A DNA stretch of 64,000 nt from positions 186,001-250,000 of the forward strand of contig JANDJZ010000017.1 of NCBI GenBank assembly GCA_027943245.1, read 5' to 3'. The position numbers were made by a program, and so were the translations under genes. Positions 15,294 to 27,483 of this stretch are shown in pieces (position 1 is the first letter of the stretch; the number at the start of each line of letters is the position of its first letter). This stretch comes from Acanthamoeba sp. SK_2022b (lineage: Eukaryota; Discosea; Longamoebia; Acanthamoebidae). Under the pieces are notes generated by a model. It did no database searches. It was not told the origin of the DNA and saw nothing but the letters and a program-made list of their open reading frames with translations.

Positions 15294-17217
15294 CTACAGG
15301 CGGATGATGACAGGCTTGAGCTCGTCCTGCCTCTGCTTCAGCAACGCCAGCAGCCTCGTGTGAATCTCGGGAGGGACGTGCTCCGGGCCCTTGGCTGCTC
15401 ACGCGAGAGAGTATTGGTCGTGGTGAACAAAAAGGAGACGTGGGGCAGGTACACGCACCGGCAACAGAGGGAGGAATGTTGTGCAGCAGCGCCATGATCT
15501 CCTTGTCGATCTTGCACACCGTTCGCCACGGCCTGACGTGCGGTTGGTGATTGGCGAGCTCTGCGACAAACGGGGAGGGGTGGGGCCTGTACCATTTGCG
15601 AGCGCGGGCCGCCTCCTTCCAACGCTTGCTGAGGGTGGAGGAAGGGATGCCCAGCGTCTTGGCCACCTTGGACTGGGGCAGGTTGAGGTACTCGCTGATG
15701 TCTACGAACTTGCCCTCGCCCGCCTGCACTGCCCCTGCTGCCACTCCGCATGGGCACACGTCCACTCGCCGCACGCACACTACATTGCGCGCGCACACAC
15801 ACGCAACAGCACGCCCACTCGCCTACCTAGAGGTGGCGCACCGGTGTCCTCCTCCTCCGCCTCCCCCGTCACTTCAACGCCAATCTCCTTCTCCGCGGCG
15901 GCCGCTGGCTCGCCCGTGGCCTGTGCGCTGTCGGAATGGGCCCTTGTTGCGGTGGCAGAAGCGTGTGTTAATTCTGCTCTCTCTCTTCTGGAACATGAAA
16001 TGGGTAGGCATTGGGGAGGGGAGAAGGAGATGTGGCGAGGCGTAGATCGATTCCTTCTTGCCCGCTGTGCATGTACTTGGTGATGCTCTGGATGGCGGGA
16101 TGCGTCGCGATCTCCTTCGGCAGAGCTCGTGCGCCATGCGTGGGAATCTCCAACTTCTGGGGCACCTCAGTTGTCGACTGCTCTCCCCTCCCCGTCCGCT
16201 TCGTCAGTTTTGTTCACGTTCTTTCTATTCTTGCCGGGCGCAGACACGAACCTGAGGCTGGGAGGCGTGGACGGGAAGCGCGACGTCGGTGGGCGCGGGC
16301 GTGAAGCCGGGGGAGGTCGCGGAGCGGCTGATGGGAATGGTGTGCAGATAGGTCTGCGGAAGGGAGGTCCGCCGAATGAACGACGAGGGGGTAGTCGGCA
16401 GCGGCGGAGTAGATGGGCCCCCTGTCGGCCCCGGTCGTGCTTGCTGGTAGGCCGCGGATAGGAAACCGCCGTCGGCCCCGCCCCCGTACATGAACGGCTC
16501 CTGTTGCTGCTGTGATGGCTGAGGTGGATACGACAAGAACAACGGCTGCTGCTGCTGCTGTTGCTGCTGCTGAAGGTATTGCTGCCGCATGGCGTCTTCG
16601 GGCGAGGAGAAGGAGAGGCTGGCGCCCCGTTGGCGATAGCGCTGGCCGGCCCCTCGCGAGCCCCCCGGCGCGGGCATCATGCCAGCCGCGCCACCGCTGG
16701 TGGCGGTTCCACCTACGCCGCTACTCGACGGGGGTTGCTGGGAGGGGTAGGGGTAGGCGTAGGGCGCCACGGCCGATGCGGGGTAGGACCACGAGTTGGA
16801 CCGAGCCTTGCCCGAGGCCGGTCTCAGCGGCACTCCCACACCGCCTCCGACGCCGCCCGGCTGGAACTGGGCGTAGCTGGGTCGCGGCTGCAGGGGCACC
16901 TGGCCCGGCGCAAGCGACGTTCTGTCCGCCACCCCGAGTTCGGTTTTGATGTCGGCAGTAGTGGTGGCGGAGTCATGGTGGCCCGGTTCGGGAAAGCTCG
17001 AGAAGGCCGTGCGTTGCTGCTGCTGCTGCGAGTCTATGAGGGCTTCTCCGGGAATGCCGTAGCCGCGCGCGCGCTGTTCGTCTACAATGCTGCGGCCGCC
17101 GTGCTCCTCGTCAAGCGCGGCGGTGGCCGAGGAGGTGGAGGGCGGCTGGTTTGCGGAGGGGACGGGGCTGGAGGACGATCCATGCGAGGGAGCCTCCTCC
17201 CTGAGGTTCAAGTCCAT
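15294..17217 (-). CDS. RWP-RK domain transcription factor
   Basis: Five or six exons. The long first exon (17217-16252) encodes a Ser/Pro/Gly/Gln-rich, probably disordered region with two polyglutamine tracts. Later exons give KLEIPTHGARALPKEIATH and an acidic linker. The DNA-binding domain follows: FVDISEYLNLPQSKVAKTL, then GIPSSTLSKRWKEAARARKW. Removing a 60-nt intron (15533-15592; donor GTACAGG, acceptor GTCAG) joins RARK to WPWRTVCKIDKEIMALL, restoring an RKWPWR core followed by KID. This is the RWP-RK family hallmark (helix-turn-helix plus RWPxRK), known from plant NIN-like proteins and from some amoebae and slime moulds. The C-terminus is short (stop complement at 15294-15296). Start is the ATG at 17217. 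A nuclear transcriptional role is inferred from family; targets are unknown. Confidence 0.82.
16545..16572 (-). repeat. CAG/CAA repeat encoding polyglutamine
   Basis: In the minus-strand reading frame of the RWP-RK gene this encodes nine consecutive Gln residues. A shorter Gln run is encoded at about 17014-17030. Such tracts are common in disordered parts of transcription factors. Confidence 0.9.
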
Positions 17218-17666
17218 CTTTTCTATGAGTTAAGCACGTCAGCTGTGTCGTTCGTGGACCGCGGCACGTGCTGATGGTGATCGTGTGCAGCTCGGGTGTG
17301 TGTGTATGCAGCAAGTGCGCGGTGCGCGATGCACCAAAGGAAGAGAAAGCGCGAAGGTTACGATAAGCTGCCGGTGGGGAGGTCTCCTCGGGAGGAAGCG
17401 GGGCCTGCAGTTCGTCCCACATACCCCACGCCTCGATGGTCCCACCCGTACTTGCTGACAGCCTTGACGCCCAAGTGAGAGAAATTTCGGTGGTGGTCTC
17501 CCACCGATTTCGTTCGCCATACCTCGAAATTTCAGAGCTCTAGCAAGGCTCCTTACCCCCCCCCCCACCAACGCACGCGTAATGAAGGTGCGGGTGTAGG
17601 CTAACATTGCATTGATGGTGTTATGATTGATGTATACACAAGCGGGGAGGGATTCACCTCATCTGT
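17218..17666. other. Spacer upstream of the RWP-RK gene
   Basis: About 450 bp between the RWP-RK start and the stop of the downstream-lying RhoGEF gene (both minus strand). It should contain the RWP-RK promoter/5' UTR and the RhoGEF 3' UTR is not excluded from overlapping it. A C run at 17556-17566 sits next to a minus-strand GTAAGG, so a 5'-UTR intron is possible. No confident coding frame. Confidence 0.45.
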
Positions 17667-20600
17667 CTAGAAGGACTCGAACTCGCTCTCCTCGCTGGCG
17701 AAGCCGTGGAGCACGGGCGTGTGGCCGTGGACCGGCGCCTGGTCGGTTTCGCTGGGATGGAAGCGTGCGGCCTTCTGCCGGTGAGCGGCGACGATCACCA
17801 CGAAGTGGTCGAGCCACAGCGACTTGTTCTCCGTCGAGTCGAACTTGATCGTGATGATCCGTCCCTGGAAAAAGCAAAAGCGACAACATAAGAACGAAAG
17901 CGATAAAGAAAAAAAAATGACACACACAGAGGAAGAGGAAAACGAGCTTAGTGAGACAAGAAGAGACAGGGGTGTTGATTGGAGAGGGGCATGTGAAGAC
18001 GAACCGCTTTGCAGGTGACCTTGACGATGGTCGAGTACTCTCTGGCCTCGTCGATGGTCAGGATGTCCTCCAGCGGAATGAACGAGCAGAAATCCTGCAC
18101 GCCTTTGTTCTGCAGCGGAGAAATCCGTATTAGAACTCTCGCTCGTGGCTAACGCAAAGGGAGAGGTGAGCAAACCTGCAAAGGGGCGTTTAACGATTTT
18201 CTGGAGGGGGCTCCCTCGGCCTCGACCGTCGTGGTGAGGAGGGCATCGTTGAACAGGTACAGCCAGCCGCGCTGCCGGTTGACCACTTCGTCGAGCAGCG
18301 TCACCTGGGCCTCGCAAATGTACTGCCGACCAGGCGTTATGGTGATGTCCTGTGCGTGTGTCGTGCGTGCGGTGAGTCGTTTGTGTGAGACCGACGCCGC
18401 GCACGTAGAAGGGCATCGCGTACGATCGGGCAGCCGGCAAGGAGGTCGTGCACGGCGAGAAGCTTCAAGAAACCTTCGCGCGCACTGAGCTTCGTATAAC
18501 GAGACGGTGTCGCGGATGGAGAGGACTGACCCAAGCCTGGTGGACAGAACGTCAGGCACGGGGCTCGCCCATGATCAAGTCCGGGTGCGCCAAGTGGAGG
18601 TGAGAGGCGCGAACCCTTGTCGTGCGGGCTTGGCAACAGACGAAGGTGGACGTTGGACGCGATGATGTTCTCAATGGTCTGTAGCACCGTGATAATGTCG
18701 CCATAGTCCTCGTGACTCTCCCACGTCCACCTCAAGAGTTTCTGTGTCGCAGAAAAATGACCGTTAGACGTCAAGTGTGGGGGAGGTGTAAGCGTGTAGG
18801 TGCGTGTGTGTGCATGAACGCTCACCCGGAAGATGTGGGCGTAGGCGGTGATGCGCTGGTAGGGCAGTATGAGGAAATCCTCCAGCCCAAGCCCCTCGCA
18901 GTCGGGCGAGGCGGCCAGCGCCTTGACAAACAGATCGAAGGACGGATCCTGCAGACAGTGCTGTAGCAGCGCCGTGGCCGCCTCAAAGTTGTGCAGGTAC
19001 TCCGCGTAGGCCTTGAGGAAGTCCGACTGCATATGTGCCACGTCATCATGACATCAGCATCCAGGGCTGGTCCTGTGGCGTACATGAGACCAAAGCGGGG
19101 ATGGGCAGGTGTACCAGCATGAGGAACACGTCGGCCACCGACTGCGAGTCGTTCCAGCTGTGTACGCGCTGGGTGAGGTTGCTCAGGAAGATCATGTTGT
19201 ACGAATGGAGCAGGCCAATGTTGAGGAAGATCGAATGCAGCTGTCCATTGCATTCGTTTAGCGACAATCTGACAGCAAGAGTAAAGAAGATGGGAGAGAG
19301 GCTGGTTACCTCTTCTTCGGTGAGGAACTGCTCCTGGTCAGTGTAGGTGAGGAGCAGAAGCGGTTTGAGGAACTGCCGGATGAGCACGGTGACCAGCGCT
19401 ACGTATCGCCGCTCGGTCTCGAGCAGCTCGATCATCAGCCGCTTGCGGTGGGGGCCCAGTTGTGCTGCAGCAACGACGCCCCACCACAAACGCGTGCGTT
19501 GAGCGCCAGAGGGCAAACTTGCGGATAAGAGAGGGCATCGGCCCGAGTCGTCGTACCGATGACCTGCAGGAGGGCCGATTCGAGGGACACCAGCTGGTTG
19601 CGAGGGTTGACGCGCGAACCCCTCGTGGGCGTCGACGGGTACGACCCGCTGTCCATCGTCGTCTGGTGGACCACCTGCACCACGGGCCCCACCGCCACAA
19701 AGCAAAGTTAGTCCTCCATGTCGGGGCAAGATCTTTCAACGAATATGTGGGGTGAGGGGTCAACGAGGACGCACTTCCGAGTAGTCAGCGACCTCCTGCT
19801 CCTCGGTCTCGGAATAGGAGGCGTGGTCGATCGATCCCTCCCGGTAGGGTGGAGCGGGTTCGTCGCCGCTGGTGGCGCGCTGGAGGTTCACGCGCGGGGT
19901 GCCCTGGTTACGACGGAGGTCGTCCAGCTCGTCATCGTCATCGTCGTGCATGTCGCCCTCGTCGCCCCGACCGCGCGAGTGGGAGTGGGTGGTGGTGGTG
20001 TCGGTGGTCGATCCGTAGTTGACATCCTCCTCCAGCGAGAAAGTCATCGTCTTCTTGCTGCCTTGGTTCCCTCCTGCACACCCTGTGATCAGCAAAACCG
20101 AGAAGAAAAGAACGAAGAAAGCGACGGAGAAAAGCGAAATAGCGAAAGCGAGCGGGGAGGGAGATACGTTTGTTGACGGCCATGCGGCTGAGGAAGGAGG
20201 AATTCTTGCGGGACAGCTTGTTCCGCTCCTTCACCTTCTCCTTCTCCTGCTTCTTCTGTCGCTGCTGTTCCTCCTTCTGTTCCTTCAGTTGGCGGCGCGC
20301 CGTCTCCTTGCTGCTGCGCAGCTCGGATTCCTCCTCCGCTGAGCTGCGGCGGATCACATTCTTGCGTTCCTCCCCGTCGGCCTTCCTACTGCGCCGCAGG
20401 AAAGTCGACCGCACCCAGCTGCCTCGCTTCTTCTCCTCGACGGCCGGCTTCTCGCTTGACCACTCGGGCGTGCCCTCGCCGGCCTCGTCCACGGCCGAGG
20501 TGGCCGTCGAATGCTGCGGCGAGGCCCCGCCAGCCACGGCTTGGCGCTGCTGGTCCTGCTTGGTGTGCGGCTTGTTGCCACGGATGTGGAAGATGGTGGA

Positions 20601-22721
20601 GATGCTGCGGAGGAAGCCAGCCTGTTTCGGCTGCGCCTGCGAGCCGGCCGCGGATGGAGCGGCAGGCTGTGCCTGTCGCTGGTCATCGTCGGTCTCGGTT
20701 TCCGCCTCGGCGGGGTAGGACGCGACGGGCTGTCGTTCGCGCTGCTTGCGACGCCGCGTGCTGCCTCGCTTGCGGGCGACGGGACGGTGATCAGCGGCAG
20801 CCTGGGATTCGGTGGCGTGCTTGAGCTCGCGCTCCTCCTGCAGGGAGATACGGATATCGCGCAGCACGAGCAGCTCCTCGCCCTTGTCCTTGCCCACCAG
20901 GTCGATCAGCGACCCGCCCATCTCCGCCTCGTCGTCCTCGTCCATCACGTTGCCCTCGAAACGCAGCTCCTTGCGCCGGCCACCTATGGCCTGGGTCCCG
21001 TCCACCCCCTCGCCCAGCTCGGTCGGCCGCCTCCGCAGAGACGACACCTTGGGCTTGGCGTTCTGGCCGCTGGGCGGTGCGACGGCGTGCGCGGCCGGCC
21101 CTGCGGGAACCTTTCGCTTGTCGGAGTCACCCGCGCTCTTACCGGAATTGAGCCTCGACTCCCTTGCGGCCTCGACGGTCGCCGCTGTGGTGGCAGTGGA
21201 GGTGTTACCCTCCTCTTCGACGTCATCTCCGGTGGCCGGCCTCTTCTTCCTCTTCTTGGAGCCCTCCTTCTTCTGCCGCTTCGCTTCTGTCCTCTTTTTC
21301 TTCGTCTTGAGTTCGTCTTTTTCGTCCTTGTCCCTTTCGCTCTTTGTGGTTGTCGTCGTCGTTTTCTTTCTTCTCCTCTTCTCAGTCTTGTCTTCGCTCT
21401 CCTTCTCCCGCTCCTTCTCCTTGCTCTCCGTCTTTTCCCTCTTCTTCTTTTTCTTCGTCGTAGTCTTCGTTTTCTTTTTGCGCGTCTCCTCGTCCTTCAC
21501 GATCCTGTCCCGGGCGTGGACCGACACGGAGGAGGACGAGGACGAGGACAGGTTCGGGTAGGAGCGCGACGAAGAGAGGGACGAGTCCATCGACGAGTCG
21601 GAGGGTGGGGCCGTGAGCGAGGTCGAGCGGGTGAGCAGCTTGCGGCGGCGCTGCAGGAGCGCCGACGAGAGGGCCTGGGAGAAGACGCCCATGCGCGCGA
21701 GCGCGGCGTGGTGGAGCTGCATGAGCGCCTTGCCGTCGATGTGGTGTTTGGCGAACACCGGGCGCAGCTCGCCCAGCGCGTTCTTCTCGAGCCAGTCGCC
21801 CACCTCCTCGACCGACCACCTGAAGGCCTCCTTTCCGTCCGCGAAGCTGTCAACCTCGCTCTGCTTCTGCTTCGCCGCCGTCGCCTTTTTCGCTTTCTTC
21901 TTCGTGCTGCTCTTCTCATCCTTATCTTTCTTCTTCTTGGTCTTCTTCTTGGTCTTCTTCGACTTCTTGCTGTTGTTATCTGTGTTGTCCTTGTTGTCCG
22001 CATTGTTGTCGGGCTTGGGCTTTTTGGTGGTCTGGTCCCGCACCTTCTTGAGCGTGGCGCTGAACTGCTTGCTGAGCTGCCGGAACGACCCCTTTCGCTT
22101 GGGTTTCCGCGTCTCCTCTCCCTCCTCCTCTTTCTCGCTATTTGAGCTATCGTTTTCGTTCTTTTTCGCCGCTTCACTCTTAGGAGCCTTGCCATCTTCG
22201 TTCTTTTGCATCTCCGCGACTCGGCTGCCGCGTGCGCGGCTGCCACGGCTGGGGGAGAGCGGCGCGAGGGACGCGAGATCGCCCACTCCAGGATTGGACG
22301 TGGTGCTCATCCGAAAGCGCATCTCCTCCATTTGATCGAACAGCAGCCGCGTGGGGGACACGATGGCCTGCCCGTTGCTGTCGAGCAGTTGAGACATGCG
22401 CGTCTCCTCGTGCCATCCGACGATCTTGGCCGCCGGCTCGACTTTGCTGTCGGCAGGCCCTGCGAAGAGGCTAGGATCTTTGATGCCGCCCTTGAACCGG
22501 TCGTACCGCTCCCTCTGCCGCACGCTGCGACGCAGGGTGACGGGCTGCGACGAGTAGCGGCTCGACTTGCTGACCGAGTCCTTGGGCGAGGTGGGCAGTG
22601 AGTGGGAGTGGTACGACTCGAGCGGATTCAACAGCTCGATGGTGCGAATGGACCGCTCCACCTGCCGCATGTGATCCAGCATGGCCGTTTCTGCGCGTGC
22701 GCGTGACGTGGAGTCAGACAT
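17667..22721 (-). CDS. SAM-DH-PH Rho guanine-nucleotide exchange factor
   Basis: A multidomain activator of Rho/Rac GTPases. The large first exon (22721 to about 20170) encodes a basic, Lys/Glu/Ser-rich region with a SAM domain near 21610-21830 (WSVEEVGDWLEKNALGEL, HHIDGKALMQLHHAAL). The DH (RhoGEF) domain follows on several exons from about 19440: LMIELLETERRYVALVTVL, LHSIFLNIGLLHSYN, SDFLKAYAEYLHNFEAA, and the conserved CR3-like LEDFLILPYQRITAYA. A PH-like region is read from about 18340: WLYLFNDALL, CSFIPLEDILTIDEA, GRIITIKFDSTENKSLWLDH. The protein ends ESEFESF. Start is the ATG at 22719-22721, inside the open frame just before ETAMLDHMRQ. The splice pattern between DH and PH (about 18340-18660) is the least certain. 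Expected membrane-proximal, controlling actin; the GTPase partner is unknown. Confidence 0.85.
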
Positions 22722-22862
22722 TCACCATACGACGTCACACGACATCCAAGCGTACCTGGTTCCCAGCCAATAGCGGCAGCGTCGTCGTCGTCATCGAGAG
22801 GCACTAGAGGCTCGGTCAGCTCCACGGCTGGACACGAGCCAAGCGCGAGATGTTGTCAACGA

Positions 22863-25800
22863 TTACCGCCATAATGATGATGCAATAGGCGGCAGAAAGG
22901 GCGTACGAGGGATGCTCATCGTATTGAGCGCTATCTGAGTGTACATGATAAGCGCATCGTTGGGCACTGGCGAGCTCTTGAACGCAGCCAATGCCTGCAT
23001 GAGCACAACACAACAGGTGTGTGAGGCTCCATGCAACACAATACAAAACCATTTCACACACGCACCTGCTCCAGACGTTGGATGCCGCCCATATCTTGAA
23101 ATGCCATTCGATTGGCATCCTGGGCTGCCCAGACGACGAAGAGCCTGACAGCTTCGTACTGGAGGCGCGGGGAGCTAGAGCCCAACAGGTAATCCATCAC
23201 CACGCCCAGCCCTCCCGCGGCGTGCACCACATCCACAAAGTCGGCTAACGTGTGTGCCGTGTCAATCGCACAGACTTTGCTTTAACGGGACCAGGAGAGC
23301 GGAAGGAAACCTTCGATGGAAAGGTTCTGCAGAGTGATGGCGGTGTAGGCTTTGATCAGGCAGTCGTTCTCCCACTTGGTTTGGAACACGCGCTCCTCCA
23401 GAATGCGATCTTCCTCCTCCAGATCCTCGTGGCTGCCCAGGCCTGCCATCGATTCCAGCATGGCTTATGGGTGAGCACAGGTGATCGATCTCGACAGTCA
23501 GATCGTTACACGTGGGATGCGTGCGCTTACCCATTGCGGCAGGGTTGGTGGCGATGCGACTGCCACCACTGCCGCTGATGCCCACGGTGCCCACATTGCC
23601 GATGCGAGTCTCGAGATCGCCGCTGCCTAGACTCTCCATGGTGGACACGCGGCTGCCTCGGCCACTCAGCGAGCTGCTGGCCCCCGTCAGCCGCGCGGCG
23701 CGCACTAAGCTCCCGGAGTTGCCCGTGTTGCCCGGATTGCCGCTCGCGCCTCCGCCATCGCCCGCTCGCAAGAGGCTCCCACTGCCAACGACGTTGGGCG
23801 GGGGACTGGCGGGCGTCGGGCTGTCGCGACCCTTCTTCGTCTCGCGCACCTGCTGGATTTCCAGGGATGTGCTGATCTTGTTGCTGTTGGGGTCCTGTTG
23901 GGACCCACTCGAGAGCCTCTGCTTACGCTTGGCCACAGCTGCAGGTGCGAGAAGCATGTTCAGCACAACACGATCGTGTGTTGCCGCAGCACTCACTGGG
24001 TGTACCTCGAGTAATGTCGTCTCTCGAGGGCGGAGGAGTGGCGAGCACGGCCAACAGTACCGGCACGCTCGTCTCGCAGAACTCCTGCAGGTCGAGCGGG
24101 TCATCTTGTTTGGAGTGTCACAAGGTAAGTTCAAGTTTGTTTGCCCCCACTCGGTCGCGCAGGCTGAGCGTAGGCACGAACCTGTGACGGAGAGGTTGGC
24201 GATTGTGCGCATCGCTTCGAGCCGGGCGACAGACACTGCCGCTCGGTTGGGGCCGTGCACCAGAGCAAGTAGCTCACCGAGCCCTCCGACGTGTTGAATC
24301 TCGCGTCGCACCGACGCTACACCACACAGCACGACGTTATAAACAGATCATATGGACCAGTGCCCAGAGGAACGGGAGTGGTGTTACCGTAATAGGTGGA
24401 CAGGTTGCGCAGAGCGGTAATGGCGTAGAATTGGAGGCGCTGATTGGGCGAAGCAAGAAGGTCGATGAAGTGGCCCACCACTTCGAGCTCTACCAGGTCC
24501 GATTGGCAATCAACTATGGAAAAGAGTGGAGAGTGGTGAGTTGGTGGATGGGGTCGGGCGCTTGGCGGGCGTCACGCCAATCGGATAGCGCACCGTGGGC
24601 GAGAAGGGCCGAAAAGCAGAGAGCAATCTTGATCCGCGTGGAGTCGGGCACTGCGGCCAGTCGTCTGTTTGCGGGATCGGGGTTGAGCATCTGGAGGAGG
24701 CGAGGCAGCACCTGCGGCCACGGCTCCATTATCTCGTGGCACACCACCTGCCCGTTGATCCCTGTAACGGAGTGTCGCGGTAGTGGTAACGACAACAATA
24801 AGAAGCCAAAAACATGACATTGAGCGGGCGAGTGAAGTCCGGGCTGTACCGGAGGTGAGCAGAGCGATAAGGTGGAGCGCATGCTCGAGCGTCTCGTTCG
24901 TGGCCCACGACATGACTCCGGCGACGGCCGGCACCACACCACGACCGAGCAGATGTTCCTGATTGTTGTCTGTACGAGCGCCCCCGCACGGTCAGTCCCG
25001 GCAAACCACACGCGAAATATACAAGAAGTGAACGAAGCGAGCTGTGCCATTGGTTTCCAGAAGGCCGGTAAGGAGCAGCAGAGCATTGTCGACAACGACC
25101 GTGAACGCTCGCTTGGGTCGCTTGGCGGGCAGAAGGGCGATCAGGCGTTCGATACCTGAGGCCGTCACCAACTGCGTGCCGTTCCTTTCGTCAGAGTCGA
25201 GCAGAGTGTCTGTGTTTTCGCCGACGCCCTCGGTCAGCTCGCATGAACACACGCCACTCCCTGTCTGGTGTGGTCGAGCGATACCGATGATCTCGACGAC
25301 GAGGACGAGGATGCGAGGGTCCTGCCGTCCGTCCAGGAGCGCCGTCAACGGCAACACGAAGTTGCGCTCTCCGATCATACGCACATAGTCATCTGAGCAC
25401 AACACCAAAAGCACGTATCAGCCGTAACGCAATACAATGCACTTGATAAAATTAAAAATAAATAAATGAAAAACCGAGAGGACCTACACTTCGTTTTAAA
25501 ATACATTGAAAGAACGAAACATTTGGAGTGTCTTCATACCGTTGCCGAGCAGATGGTGGAGAGCGAGAAGGCAGTGTTCGAGCGAGTTGTCGTACTTGCC
25601 CTCCTGCTGGGCTGGCGCTCGCGATACAAAATCGAAAAGCGGCCGCAGACCCTCCGCCGAGACAAACTGACCCACCCGACGCGCTGATCATGAGTGGAGG
25701 TGACAGGTCAGCAACAGTCAGATGGCAGGAAGCAAGATTGGAAGCGGTCGTTGTACGATTGGTCAGGAGAGAGGTGAGGAAGGGCATGGCGTCCATGCTG

Positions 25801-27250
25801 AACACCGGATGATGGAGGAGCTTGATGAGCGGCGGGAAGCCCCCGGTATCTGCGAACATATCCATGTTCTTTTCGTTGGTCGCCAGGTTGATGAACACCT
25901 GCGCGAAATGGTTACCGAGTTGAGATGCGTGAGAGCACTCGATGAGCGCATGAGAGAAAGTACAGCCACCTACCATGAGGGTGAGCGGGACGATTGCATC
26001 GGCAGCGTTGCCCGAGTACTCGAGAAGGCGGATCAGCTCGCGCATGCCCCCGCTCTTCCGGATTGTCTCCACGAACGTGGCTTTGGGGGGGGGGGTTTGA
26101 GAGCAGAACATGTCAGAGGCATCAACTACCGGGGCAGGGAGAGAAAGAGCACGTACGATTGGAGGATATATTGAGAAGTGCGGAGAGGGCCTGTTTGAGC
26201 GAGTCGTCGGAGCTCGAACCCAAGAGCGTGATCAGCGCTTTGACACCGCCCACATCGTGGATGGCCTTGTGATTGCTCTCTGCTCTCGCCCACGCATTGA
26301 CGCGTGGTCAGTCAGTTGGGTGCTCACAAACCGCTATTTACGGCAAGACCGAGGGAGGAGGGAGACACCATTCGAGGAGAAGTTGGAGAGGGCCCATGCG
26401 GCGTAGGTGCGTATGGCGTCCTGAGGTGCGGACAGGCTCCGAATCAGCTCCAGAATCAGCACGCTTCTTCCGATGGCCTGCTGGTTCTCCTCTGCAACAA
26501 ACACAATGACTCCGACAGTGAACAACCATTCATGCATGTGTTGTGCGTGGGAGTGATATTGCGAGTACCCAGAGCCATGAGGTGGATGATGATTTTGATG
26601 GCCTCTTGGGTGAAGTTCACATTCTTGGAATGCATCACCACCAGCAGCTTCTCCGTATCTGAGATGTCGTCTGCGTGTGGGCCATGTGGTCACGTTGAGG
26701 TGAGGCGTGAGCATTTGCCTTAACAGGCATCAAAAAACAAAAGCAGCAAGAAAATCATACCTGCGCTGGGCACATCCTTCTCGGCCTTGTAAAGGTTGGA
26801 CAGGTGTTGTCTGAGCCTCGTGTCCACCACCAACCTCACGTCCTTCTCCACTGTTCGCCATTTTGATCCCAGGAAAAAATAAATCAGAAAAATAACAGTA
26901 ACTAACTAAATTAAAAAGAACGAAAACGACAGATGCGCATCTGGTAGAAGGGGGTGAGGGGGAGTACGCCGAGGCGTTTTGACAGAACTCCCCACGAGGC
27001 GAAGATGGCTCGAATCGCTCAAGTTCGGGGTATCGCGGTGGGGAACCAAAGAGGGGGGCGGGGTTACGGGCCCACCAGACAGGGAGATAGAGGAGGCCCG
27101 CGACCGGGGCGCGCCCGCAGTGGTCTCGATGGAAGATGACGAGGCGTTGAGCTGGGAAATCTTTGCCCGAACCGTCCCTGGAGGGGGCGTGCCTCCGGGC
27201 GCTATGGTGCTCAACCGCAGAGTTGAGGGTGACGATGCCGAACTCGCCAT
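22863..27250 (-). CDS. Large armadillo-repeat protein
   Basis: About 13-15 exons, each carrying roughly one or two armadillo-type repeats: LIRSLSAPQDAIRTYAAWAL, HDVGGVKALITLLGSSSDD, SGGMRELIRLLEYSGNAAD, TGGFPPLIKLLHHPVFSMD, RLQFYAITALRNLSTYYG, HVGGLGELLALVHGPNRAA, LQYEAVRLFVVWAAQDANR. A Gly/Ser-rich disordered segment interrupts the solenoid near 23530-23930 (GNPGNTGNSGSLVRAARL). The start ATG at 27248-27250 opens a Ser/Pro/Thr-rich exon. I join this to the next exon with a GTACTC donor and CAG acceptor, giving KTPRR then LEKDVRLVVDTRL. The last exon follows frame 0 to a stop at 22863-22865. ARM solenoids bind peptides or partner proteins, so a scaffold role is likely. I cannot assign an orthologue. 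Confidence 0.78.
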
Positions 27251-27483
27251 TCTCTCTCTCCCTCTGTATCAACCGCCCTTGTCCTCCTTTCCCTCTCAAT
27301 CTTGCAACTTCTTCTCCTTGATTATGAACTTTACAGCGCCCTGCCAACGGCTAGGCGCAAACGCACGTTGATTTTGGTAGGCCCAAACGGTCGCACACTT
27401 GAAGCACAGTAAACCATGGCACGCCCACGCAATTGGGCCGAGCATTGCCCCATTTATGGAGAGGGGATCCGGTGCGCTGGTGG

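Noticed and set aside
20511..22145. 544-codon plus-strand frame opposite the SAM-RhoGEF first exon
   Set aside because: Leu/Val/Phe-rich complement of Lys/Glu repeats; the minus frame carries the SAM domain and joins to DH-PH.
22721..22863. Armadillo and SAM-RhoGEF parts as one fused gene
   Set aside because: An in-frame stop ends the armadillo frame and a fresh ATG starts the SAM gene; no splice that skips the stop was found.
22816..22900. Alternative ending of the armadillo gene (frame ending RLARVQPWS)
   Set aside because: The preceding exon ends in phase 0, which reads the other frame and stops at 22863.
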